A stretch of 5,264 nucleotides of DNA from Maribacter sp. (GTDB lineage Bacteria > Bacteroidota > Bacteroidia > Flavobacteriales > Flavobacteriaceae), in assembly GCA_013001935.1 (NCBI GenBank), contig JABDKZ010000362.1, positions 1-5,264 on the forward strand. Direction: 5' to 3'. Every line of letters starts with the position of its first letter. Within the stretch, counting starts at the first letter, position 1. Of the stretch, positions 1 through 5,264 are shown piece by piece. Under the pieces are notes generated by a model. That model was not told where the DNA came from, searched no databases, and saw only the letters and a program-made list of their open reading frames with translations. Made by a program: the position numbers and the translations under genes.

Positions 1-452
1 AAGCTATGCTTACTACTTTTTCAGAACCAACTACTAGGTTTACGGAACGACCGATTAAGTTAAGTTATATTATAGCACTTGCGATGTTCTCAATTCTCGC
101 GTTGATACTTTTTATCATTTGGAAACGTAAGAGGAAATTTGCGATAGACCCAAATTTAATCCCTTTGGGTACCTATCAATTTGATAAACGCAATACTGAA
201 CTCATCATTGAACATCAGAGAATTGATTTGACGGGGAAAGAGGCTGACCTTCTACTTTTGCTCTATAATGAGGTAAATACAACCGTAGAGCGGGAAGTTC
301 TCTTAAATATGGTCTGGGGTGACGAAGGCGATTATGTAGGTAGGACCTTGGATGTGTTCATATCTAAATTACGGAAGAAACTTGAATTTGATTCCAAAGT
401 CAAAATCGTAAACATACGTGGGGTGGGCTATAAGCTTGTGTTGGACGTTTAG
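1..452 (+). CDS. Membrane-anchored winged-helix transcriptional regulator, 5'-truncated by the window edge
   Basis: Numbering is from the ATG at position 6. Residues 19-39 form one hydrophobic segment followed by KRKRK, so the C-terminus should be cytoplasmic by the positive-inside rule. Residues 53-148 are an OmpR/PhoB-type winged helix (Trans_reg_C): a first strand around LGTYQF, the LTGKEADLLLLL helix, the VLLNMVWG stretch, a recognition helix at 113-126 (RTLDVFISKLRKKL) and the wing IVNIRGVGYKL. There is no receiver domain. The frame stays open through GCT to the left edge. Flavobacterial proteins of this architecture, as I recall them, carry a signal sequence and periplasmic region before the membrane helix, so the ATG at 6 is probably internal and the true start lies outside the window. 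The topology (sensor outside, DNA-binding domain after the helix) is the reverse of ToxR/CadC. The inferred role is a one-component regulator sensing an envelope signal; targets are unknown. The winged helix is near certain, the truncation likely. Confidence 0.85.
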   Translation, partial: AMLTTFSEPTTRFTERPIKLSYIIALAMFSILALILFIIWKRKRKFAIDPNLIPLGTYQFDKRNTELIIEHQRIDLTGKEADLLLLLYNEVNTTVEREVLLNMVWGDEGDYVGRTLDVFISKLRKKLEFDSKVKIVNIRGVGYKLVLDV

Positions 453-521
453 TTAGCATGAGGCAGCTAGAGTATTAACCCTGTGACAATTCCTAAATAA
501 ACCATCATTATATATAAAATC

Positions 522-540
522 GGAAAAGATCCTTTTTTTT
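522..540 (+). terminator. Weak candidate terminator after the winged-helix gene
   Basis: GGAAAAG (522-528) can pair with CTTTTTT (532-538) around a 3-nt ATC loop, using two G-T wobbles, and a run of eight T spans 533-540. The stem is mostly A-T and itself uses the T-run, so it is much weaker than the hairpin at 1351-1383. It lies 70 bases after the stop codon at 452. It could equally be a chance homopolymer. Confidence 0.25.
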
Positions 541-740
541 ATTTTCCTTTCCTCAGGGAGGACACTGACAACAACTTCAATTTCTGGAATCGACAGCTGC
601 CCTGACGCGGATTCTTTAAAATTTTATCATACCCATTTGCAAATCCCTATTAAACTGAGTAAAACTTGAATAAAAAAACTTGTTTAATAAATTTAACGAA
701 ACTTTAAACAAAAAAATTATAATTACCCTTAAAGTTGCTG

Positions 741-748
741 TAGCTTTG
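741..748 (+). promoter_or_regulatory. Candidate -7 promoter element TAGCTTTG for the PepSY-like gene
   Basis: TAGCTTTG is an exact match to the Bacteroidota sigma-A -7 consensus TAnnTTTG. It lies 23 bases before the ATG at 772, which would give a 5' leader of about 15-20 bases. No clear TTTG -33 box is found at the expected distance; that region is AT-rich (around 711-725). Such an element suggests the gene is transcribed on its own. Confidence 0.5.
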
Positions 749-771
749 ATAAAAATTAAAAGATATAGCTC

Positions 772-1308
772 ATGAAAACCACGAAAAATTATTTTAAAGT
801 AACGCTAGGCGTATTTTTATTGACAACAGTTATTGCTTTTGCCAACAACAATGATCCAATTGTAAAAAAGAAGAAAAATGCATCGGCTGAAGTTATCATG
901 CCTGTTAGTGCATTAAAATGGAACAAGGAATATGTAACAGAGGTACATGAGAATTCCTCGCAATACGATGCAAAATTTTTGTCTGGTAAAATTTCAGAAT
1001 GGGACGTTCGAAATTCTGCAAAATTTGATTCAAGCAAAGGTAGATTTACGGTGAATTTTAAATCAAATAAAGGGTATGCTAAGGTCACTTATAACGAGGA
1101 AGGCAGCATTATCAAAGTTCAAAAATATCTTAAGAATGTTAGAATCCCGATTGATATTCAAAAGCAGGTGTCTGAAAAATATGGAGATTGGTTGATTGTT
1201 CAAACTAAATATAATGTATCATACGAAGTAGGTAATGATGTTGAAAAGTCATACATATTGACCCTGAAAAATGAGTCTGGGAAGAAAAAAATTAGAATGA
1301 AAGTTTAA
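772..1308 (+). CDS. Small secreted PepSY-like protein
   Basis: The 178-residue product starts with a Sec signal peptide: MKTTKNYFK, a hydrophobic core at about residues 10-22, and a likely AFA|N cleavage after residue 24. A lysine-rich patch (KKKK) follows. The mature part, from about residue 65, alternates short beta-strand-like stretches with a helix: WDVRNSAKFD, RFTVNFKSNKGYAKVTYNEEG, VRIPIDIQKQVSEKYGDW, then YILTLKNESGKKKIRMKV. This resembles periplasmic PepSY-like/BLIP-fold proteins of Flavobacteriia, which I recall being labelled 'nicotinate-nucleotide adenylyltransferase' in some databases. No nucleotidyltransferase motif is visible, so I would not accept that name. Molecular function is unknown; a periplasmic binding or inhibitory role is only a guess. 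The start has an A-rich leader and no clear Shine-Dalgarno. The gene is isolated, with its own promoter element and a strong terminator. It is far more AT-rich than the downstream cluster: 16 of 60 bases in 781-840 are G or C, against 32 of 60 in 4021-4080. Confidence 0.75.
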   Translation: MKTTKNYFKVTLGVFLLTTVIAFANNNDPIVKKKKNASAEVIMPVSALKWNKEYVTEVHENSSQYDAKFLSGKISEWDVRNSAKFDSSKGRFTVNFKSNKGYAKVTYNEEGSIIKVQKYLKNVRIPIDIQKQVSEKYGDWLIVQTKYNVSYEVGNDVEKSYILTLKNESGKKKIRMKV

Positions 1309-1342
1309 GTAGCAATATACGGTCAAAACAATCGCTTTTAAA

Positions 1343-1444
1343 TCATTTAGAAACTCCCAAATATATGTTTGGGAGTTTTTTTTGCTTCATAGCTCGTAAA
1401 ACGGCTTGCAATCGAATTATTAATTCTTCCAGATCGAATGCCAT
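1343..1444 (-). pseudogene. Probable remnant of an OmpR-type response regulator (end of receiver domain and linker)
   Basis: Read on the minus strand from an ATG at 1444, this 33-codon frame begins MAFDLEELIIRLQAVLRAMKQ. In OmpR-family response regulators the receiver ends with KPF-D-LEEL-x-x-R-I-x-A-V-LRR, so the match covers the alpha-5 helix. The following KKLPNIYLGVSK resembles the linker and first strand of the winged-helix domain. The invariant KP before F is replaced by MA, nothing upstream in the frame resembles the rest of a receiver (a stop lies six codons before the ATG), and a TGA cuts it off. I read it as a decayed fragment. An AAAAGGA on the minus strand, 10 bases before the ATG, would also allow a real 33-residue small protein. 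Its 3' part overlaps the terminator hairpin of the opposite gene. Confidence 0.4.
1351..1383 (+). terminator. Strong intrinsic terminator of the PepSY-like gene
   Basis: AAACTCCCAAA (1351-1361) pairs perfectly with TTTGGGAGTTT (1368-1378) around the loop TATATG. A run of eight T at 1376-1383 overlaps the end of the 3' arm. It begins 42 bases after the stop codon at 1308. The minus-strand side has no comparable T-run, so it should work in the + direction only. Confidence 0.93.
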
Positions 1445-1445
1445 A

Positions 1446-1550
1446 TTAGTACATTCCTTTTAAATATATACACTTGAGAAGGCGATAGCTTGTGGCCAAT
1501 GCAAACTTTACAAATGCCAGGCCTAGAATTAATAGGGCTGCAGCAGTCAT
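1446..1550 (-). CDS. Possible small single-pass membrane protein or gene fragment
   Basis: A 34-codon minus-strand frame from an ATG at 1550 encodes MTAAALLILGLAFVKFALA, one hydrophobic stretch, followed by a basic tail (SYRLLKCIYLKGMY). The frame is open for ten further codons upstream of the ATG without another ATG. Its stop codon is one base from the ATG of the next minus-strand frame (1444), an arrangement seen in translationally coupled genes, but also what a disrupted gene would give. No family is recognised. It could be chance, the tail of a lost membrane protein, or a genuine small protein. Confidence 0.2.
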   Translation of the reverse strand: MTAAALLILGLAFVKFALATSYRLLKCIYLKGMY

Positions 1551-1571
1551 CCGCTTGTCTATAAAGATTAT

Positions 1572-1583
1572 TAATCCGGATTA
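1572..1583. promoter_or_regulatory. Perfect 12-bp palindrome, candidate operator of the acyl-CoA dehydrogenase cluster
   Basis: TAATCCGGATTA equals its own reverse complement. It lies 57 bases before the ATG at 1641 and immediately upstream of a possible -33 element. A dimeric regulator such as a TetR- or GntR-type fatty-acid repressor could bind such a site, but no regulator gene of this type is in the window. A 12-bp perfect palindrome is expected about once per 4 kb by chance, so position is the main argument. Confidence 0.3.
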
Positions 1584-1587
1584 CGCT

Positions 1588-1614
1588 TTTGGGCCGGAAA
1601 AACTGTTATCTTAG
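1588..1614 (+). promoter_or_regulatory. Weak candidate promoter for the acyl-CoA dehydrogenase cluster
   Basis: TTTG (1588-1591) and TATCTTAG (1607-1614) resemble the Bacteroidota -33 TTTG and -7 TAnnTTTG boxes. The -7 box has one mismatch and the 15-base spacing is shorter than usual. Transcription would start near 1620, leaving a leader of about 20 bases containing two copies of ATCAAAA before the ATG at 1641. Confidence 0.25.
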
Positions 1615-1640
1615 AACGCATAATCAAAAATCAAAAATCC

Positions 1641-3452
1641 ATGGCAAATCAGTATATCGACTTAGCTACCCTAAAATTTTTACTATACGATGTACATGAT
1701 CTGTCAAGTGTATTGGACCAAGCCCGTTTTGCCGATTATGACCAGGCATCAGTTGAACTATTTTTGAATGCCGTCAAGGATTTTTCGGATAAGGAACTTT
1801 TTCCATTCTTTCGTGAGATGGATGAACAGGCAGCCCATTACAAAGAGGGTGAAATAATTGTTCATTCCCAGGTTCGAAAATTTATGAAGAAAGGTGGGGA
1901 AATGGGATTGATCTCTGCCTTGTTCGACTATGACATAGGAGGGCTTCAAATGCCTAGTACTGTTGTGACGGCTGCAACCTATATTCAAGAAACTGCCAAT
2001 AACCATTTGCCAGGCTATATTGGATTGACCCTTGGTGCTGCCGAGCTTATCGTACATTTTGGAAGTGCATTGTTAAAAGACGCTTTTGTTCCAAAAATGA
2101 TTACTGGTGACTGGGGAGGTACTATGTGCTTAACTGAGCCCCAGGCAGGAAGTTCCCTATCCGATATTATAACTGCGGCCGTTCCCGATGGGGATACCTA
2201 TAAAATTTCAGGGCAAAAAATATTCATTTCCGGTGGCGACTATCTGGGTGTTGAAAATATTGTCCATTTGGTCCTGGCTCGCATCGAGGGAGCTCCGGCA
2301 GGAACAAAAGGAATTTCACTATTTGCGGTCCCCAAACGAAGGCCACAGGAAAATGGTGACCTTATTCCCAATGATGTTAACACTATAGGGGATTTTCAAA
2401 AAATGGGACAAAAAGGCTATTGCACCACCCACTTGTCCTTTGGCGATCAAAATGATTGCCAGGGTTGGCTCGTTGGCGAACCCAATAAAGGATTAAAGTA
2501 TATGTTTTTAATGATGAATGGTGCACGTATCGGTGTTGGGCGAGGTGCAGCGGCTATTACAATGGCAGCTTATCAGGCTTCCCTGAATTATGCAAATGAG
2601 CGGCCACAGGGACGTAGTTTGACAAGTACAGGGAAAAAAGACGTTTCACAGGAACAAACTTTGATCATCAACCACCCGGATGTCAAACGCATGTTATTAT
2701 TTCAAAAAGTAGTCTCGGAAGGGGCCTTGAGCTTGGTTCTGCTCACATCAAAATATCATGACCTTTCTACAACGCATTCCGATCCAAAAGAACGGGAGAA
2801 ATACCTGTTATTATTGGAAATGCTTACCCCAATTGTAAAAACATATCCCTCTGAAATGGGTTCGGTTTCGGTCAGTAACGGCCTTCAGGTTCTTGGGGGC
2901 TATGGTTTTTGCAGCGATTTTATCCTTCAACAATATTATCGGGATATTCGCATTTTTCCGATATATGAGGGTACAACGGGTATACAATCCCTAGACTTAT
3001 TGGGTCGTAAGATTCCTATGGGTAACGGGAAGGGGTTAGAGTTATTATCGGCTGAAATCGTGAAGGCTATAAACGAAGCGTCCCAATACACCGAACTTGT
3101 ACCCTATGCAAAAAAAATGGGCGCCAAATTAAAACTTGTCCAGAAAGTGCTTCAATTTCTTATGCCATTTGCCCAAAAAGGGGACTATGAACGCTTCTTA
3201 TCTGATGCAACGGTCTTTATGGAATTTTTTGGGAATATTGTTGTGGGCTGGTTATGGTTGGCTATGGCCACAAAGGCAAAAGGGGCACTTGCTTCTGGTG
3301 ATTCCCAATATACAAGCGATTTTTATAATGCCAAGGTACATGCCATGAAGTTCTATTTCAAATACGAGCTTACTAAAACTACCGCACTGGCAGAGGTATT
3401 AATGAACGAGGAGGTATTGACTGTTGCCAAGGACATAAAAATGTTTTCATAA
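1641..3452 (+). CDS. Long-type acyl-CoA dehydrogenase with C-terminal extension (DmdC-like)
   Basis: This FAD flavoenzyme is predicted to oxidise an acyl-CoA to the trans-2-enoyl-CoA in the cytoplasm, passing electrons to electron-transfer flavoprotein. At 603 residues it is about 200 longer than ordinary acyl-CoA dehydrogenases and matches the long type. Order of parts: a short N-terminal extension (DLATLKFLLYDVHDL, residues 7-21), an alpha-helical domain to about 155, the flavin/substrate signature MCLTEPQAGSS at 162-172, the beta domain, the second helical domain with NERPQGR at 319-325, the stretch GGYGFCSDFILQQYYRDIR, and YEGTTGIQ with the predicted catalytic base Glu443. The C-terminal domain (about 458-603) fits the acyl-CoA dehydrogenase C-terminal family. 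Relatives include 3-methylmercaptopropionyl-CoA dehydrogenase (DmdC), but most homologues act on other acyl-CoAs, so the substrate is open. The ATG at 1641 has an A-rich leader typical of the phylum. The SDR gene follows 50 bases later, so an operon is likely. All expected motifs are intact. Confidence 0.93.
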   Translation: MANQYIDLATLKFLLYDVHDLSSVLDQARFADYDQASVELFLNAVKDFSDKELFPFFREMDEQAAHYKEGEIIVHSQVRKFMKKGGEMGLISALFDYDIGGLQMPSTVVTAATYIQETANNHLPGYIGLTLGAAELIVHFGSALLKDAFVPKMITGDWGGTMCLTEPQAGSSLSDIITAAVPDGDTYKISGQKIFISGGDYLGVENIVHLVLARIEGAPAGTKGISLFAVPKRRPQENGDLIPNDVNTIGDFQKMGQKGYCTTHLSFGDQNDCQGWLVGEPNKGLKYMFLMMNGARIGVGRGAAAITMAAYQASLNYANERPQGRSLTSTGKKDVSQEQTLIINHPDVKRMLLFQKVVSEGALSLVLLTSKYHDLSTTHSDPKEREKYLLLLEMLTPIVKTYPSEMGSVSVSNGLQVLGGYGFCSDFILQQYYRDIRIFPIYEGTTGIQSLDLLGRKIPMGNGKGLELLSAEIVKAINEASQYTELVPYAKKMGAKLKLVQKVLQFLMPFAQKGDYERFLSDATVFMEFFGNIVVGWLWLAMATKAKGALASGDSQYTSDFYNAKVHAMKFYFKYELTKTTALAEVLMNEEVLTVAKDIKMFS

Positions 3453-3485
3453 TATGTCTAGCAACTTCTATCGCTAAAAGTCGCG

Positions 3486-3491
3486 AAAGGA
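3486..3491 (+). promoter_or_regulatory. Shine-Dalgarno-like AAAGGA deciding the SDR start
   Basis: AAAGGA ends 11 bases before the ATG at 3503 and 29 bases before the in-frame ATG at 3521. This favours the upstream start, although Bacteroidota depend little on such sites. Confidence 0.4.
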
Positions 3492-3502
3492 CCCTATATC
3501 CA

Positions 3503-4297
3503 ATGAACAAAAATAGTAATATGGAGAGCATACAATCTAAATTTGACTTAAGAGGCAAAGTTGCCATCATAACGGGATCAAGCAAGGGCATAGGAAAATC
3601 AATTGCCCGTGGTTTGGCCGAGCAGGGAGCCAAGGTTGTGATCAGCAGTCGGAACCAGGAATCGGTCGATGCCGTGGCGACAGCATTCCAATCCGATGGG
3701 TTAGAAGCAATAGGTATTCAATGTCATATCGGTGATGCAGGAGAACGCAAATCCCTAATTACAAAAACCATCGAAAAGCACGGTAGGATCGATATTTTGG
3801 TGAACAATGCGGCCATCAACCCTTATTATGGTCCGTTGGAAGGTTCTGAGGAAGCAGTTTTCGATAAGATTATGGATGTAAATGTAAAAGCACCTTGGTT
3901 GCTTTCAAATTTGGTACTCCCGCATATGAAAGAAAAAGGAGGAGGAAGTATTATCAATATCTCCTCTGTAGAAGGTTTACGTCCAGGATTTGGATTGGGG
4001 CTCTACAGTGCCACGAAGTCGGCCTTGATCATGCTCACTAAGAACCAGGCAAAAGAATGGGGGCGATATGGGATCCGTGCCAATGTAGTATGTCCAGGTC
4101 TGGTCAAGACCAAATTTAGCCAAGGGCTATGGACAGACGAGAAGTTGGTTGGTAAAGTCACCAAATTATTACCCTTGAATCGGATAGCGGCGCCAGATGA
4201 AATGGCGGGAATTGTAATGCTATTGGCATCGGATGCGGGATCATATATGACAGGGGGAGTATACACTGCAGATGGCGGATATATGATCTCAGGATAA
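3503..4297 (+). CDS. SDR family NAD(P)-dependent oxidoreductase
   Basis: The 264-residue product is a classical short-chain dehydrogenase/reductase. Visible motifs are the cofactor-binding TGSSKGIG (24-31), NNAA (101-104), the structural and catalytic Asn127 in DVNVKAP, Ser155 in NISSVEG, the YxxxK pair Tyr168/Lys172 (YSATK), and PG at 198-199 (CPGLVKTKF). The C-terminal pattern MTGGVYTADGGYMISG is typical of the family. Arg50 just after the second strand (ISSRN) suggests NADP(H), as in FabG-like enzymes, but this is tentative. It would interconvert an alcohol and a ketone, plausibly a hydroxyacyl-CoA or related intermediate given its place between two acyl-CoA dehydrogenases; the true substrate cannot be read from sequence. 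The gene sits 50 bases after the first dehydrogenase and 27 bases before the second. An alternative start at 3521 would remove six residues outside the fold. The tetrad is complete, so the enzyme should be active. Confidence 0.94.
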   Translation: MNKNSNMESIQSKFDLRGKVAIITGSSKGIGKSIARGLAEQGAKVVISSRNQESVDAVATAFQSDGLEAIGIQCHIGDAGERKSLITKTIEKHGRIDILVNNAAINPYYGPLEGSEEAVFDKIMDVNVKAPWLLSNLVLPHMKEKGGGSIINISSVEGLRPGFGLGLYSATKSALIMLTKNQAKEWGRYGIRANVVCPGLVKTKFSQGLWTDEKLVGKVTKLLPLNRIAAPDEMAGIVMLLASDAGSYMTGGVYTADGGYMISG

Positions 4298-4324
4298 CCA
4301 GTACAGCTAACAAAAAAGAATAAA

Positions 4325-5264
4325 ATGAATTTTGAATACAGCGAAAAGTCTATTGCCTTACAGGAAAAGTTGAAGCTTTTTATTGCAAAGAACATCCACC
4401 CGGTACAAAAGGAGGTCGAAGCATTCCATTATGATCCCCTCAACGCCTGGAAAAAATGGCCAGGGCTTGAAGCGTTAAAGGATAAGGCAAAGAAAGAGGG
4501 TCTTTGGAACTTGTTTTTACCGAAAGGCTATGGCGCCTTAAGTCCAGGGCTTACCAATCTTGAATATGCACCTTTGGCAGAAATTATGGGTAGAATACTC
4601 TGGTCTTCCGAAGTTTTTAATTGTAGTCCACCCGATACTGGAAATATGGAAGTTTTGGCCAAATATGGGACCCCGGCCCAGCAAGATGAATGGCTACGAC
4701 CTTTAATGAACGGGGAAATCAGATCTGCATTTTTAATGACAGAACCCGATGTGGCTTCTTCTGATGCTACCAATATTGAAACAGCCATTGTTTCTGAAGG
4801 GGACGAATATGTGATAACGGGCAAAAAATGGTGGTCTTCCGGGGCGATGGACCCCAATTGTAAGATTGCGATTGTTATGGGAAAGACCGATTTCGAAGCC
4901 CCTCGACATTTACAACAGAGCATGATTTTAGTACCTATGGATACTGCGGGATTGACAATAGAACGACCCTTAAGTGTTTATGGCTATAACGATTCCCCGG
5001 AGGGGCATGCAGAAATTCTTTTGGATGCCGTTCGTGTGCCCAAAGGAAACCTACTTTTAAGCGAAGGCAAGGGATTTGAGATTGCCCAAGGTAGATTGGG
5101 CCCAGGACGAATTCATCATTGTATGCGATTGATCGGGATGGCGCAGCGCTCTTTGGAATTGATGACCCAAAGGGTTTCTCAACGCAGTCCGTTTGGCAGA
5201 ACCTTGGATACCTATAGCAGTATACGTCAAGAAATAGCCCTTTCGAGATGCGAAATTGAACAAA
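4325..5264 (+). CDS. ACAD10/ACAD11-like acyl-CoA dehydrogenase, 3' end beyond the window
   Basis: The frame is open from the ATG at 4325 to the right edge (313 codons, no stop or frameshift); a family length of roughly 400 suggests about a quarter is missing. Recognisable blocks are [14 protein letters not shown] (98-111), the flavin/substrate motif [10 protein letters not shown] (138-147), [22 protein letters not shown] (166-187), [26 protein letters not shown] (256-271) and RSPFG (287-291). The [20 protein letters not shown] and [13 protein letters not shown] blocks are characteristic of the ACAD10/ACAD11 group, not of ordinary medium-chain enzymes. In that group, work on human ACAD10/11 and the Pseudomonas putida Lva pathway links the enzyme to 4-hydroxyacyl-CoA breakdown, with a phosphotransferase partner phosphorylating the hydroxyl. 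Whether that applies here is inference. The region holding the catalytic base lies past the window. It starts 27 bases after the SDR stop, with an A-rich leader (AACAAAAAAGAATAAA), so co-transcription is likely. Confidence 0.92.
   Translation, partial: MNFEYSEKSIALQEKLKLFIAKNIHPVQKEVEAFHYDPLNAWKKWPGLEALKDKAKKEGLWNLFLPKGYGALSPGLTNLEYAPLAEIMGRILWSSEVFNCSPPDTGNMEVLAKYGTPAQQDEWLRPLMNGEIRSAFLMTEPDVASSDATNIETAIVSEGDEYVITGKKWWSSGAMDPNCKIAIVMGKTDFEAPRHLQQSMILVPMDTAGLTIERPLSVYGYNDSPEGHAEILLDAVRVPKGNLLLSEGKGFEIAQGRLGPGRIHHCMRLIGMAQRSLELMTQRVSQRSPFGRTLDTYSSIRQEIALSRCEIEQ

Larger units (their letters stand above)
453..771. other. AT-rich intergenic region between the regulator and the PepSY-like gene
   Basis: No convincing gene is seen on either strand. 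The left part holds a weak hairpin with a T-run (522-540). Further on are a perfect palindrome ATTTGCAAAT (635-644) and two copies of AAAACTTG (661-668 and 675-682). The right end carries a TAnnTTTG-like promoter element for the next gene. A minus-strand frame without stops (453-623) has no ATG and resembles no family I recognise. Confidence 0.6.
1309..1640. other. Intergenic region: terminator, minus-strand remnant, palindrome and candidate promoter
   Basis: From left to right it holds the terminator of the PepSY-like gene (1351-1383), a minus-strand response-regulator-like fragment (1343-1444), an adjoining minus-strand small frame with one hydrophobic segment (1446-1550), a 12-bp palindrome (1572-1583) and a weak promoter-like pair (1588-1614). 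No complete gene of normal size is present. Confidence 0.7.

Noticed and set aside
550..562. Short hairpin TCCTC-AGG-GAGGA after the T-run.
   Set aside because: Its stem is only five base pairs with a 3-base loop and no T-run follows, so there is no reason to call it a terminator or regulatory element.
453..623. Minus-strand frame of 56 codons without stops, adjoining the end of the regulator gene.
   Set aside because: It has no ATG, matches no family I recognise, and a frame of this length arises easily by chance in DNA of this composition.
789..1088. Minus-strand frame of 99 codons inside the PepSY-like gene.
   Set aside because: It lies opposite a gene with a clear signal peptide and terminator, and its phenylalanine-rich translation looks like antisense of lysine-rich coding sequence.
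4003..4395. Minus-strand frame of 130 codons across the SDR/dehydrogenase junction.
   Set aside because: It is antisense to the conserved SDR C-terminus and the start of the next gene, with no recognisable domain.
4528..4923. Minus-strand frame of 131 codons near the right end.
   Set aside because: It lies opposite the ACAD11-like gene, whose conserved motifs fill the same bases in the + frame.

Overview
The window looks like a Bacteroidota chromosome, most likely a member of the Flavobacteriia. Four things point there: A-rich translation leaders with few Shine-Dalgarno sites, a TAnnTTTG-type -7 promoter element, a membrane-anchored regulator with a C-terminal winged helix, and a small secreted PepSY-like protein of a kind common in that class. 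I saw no RNA genes, CRISPR array, insertion sequence or integrase.

Left part (1-1383). The 3' end of a membrane-anchored winged-helix regulator runs in from the left edge. A 319-base AT-rich gap follows, with a weak terminator-like hairpin and a -7 element. Next is a short, AT-rich gene for a secreted PepSY-like protein of 178 residues, closed by a textbook intrinsic terminator with a perfect 11-bp stem and T8.

Middle gap (1309-1640). Besides the terminator, the minus strand carries two tiny adjoining open frames. One encodes a single hydrophobic segment. The other reads like the last receiver helix of an OmpR-type response regulator (FDLEELIIRLQAVLR) and is probably a decayed fragment. A perfect 12-bp palindrome sits just upstream of a weak candidate promoter for the next genes.

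Right part (1641-5264). Three genes on the + strand are spaced like an operon: a 603-residue acyl-CoA dehydrogenase of the long, DmdC-like type; a short-chain dehydrogenase/reductase; and an ACAD10/ACAD11-like acyl-CoA dehydrogenase cut off by the right edge. The third gene is missed if only closed ORFs are considered. Together they suggest peripheral oxidation of acyl-CoA substrates. The ACAD11-like enzyme raises the possibility of 4-hydroxyacyl-CoA catabolism, in which a phosphotransferase partner phosphorylates the 4-hydroxyl and the dehydrogenase-like enzyme removes the phosphate. That partner would lie outside this window, so the pathway is inference.

Nothing here is clearly a new system. 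The points most worth a second look are the ACAD/SDR/ACAD11-like cluster, the response-regulator remnant, and the palindrome upstream of the cluster.
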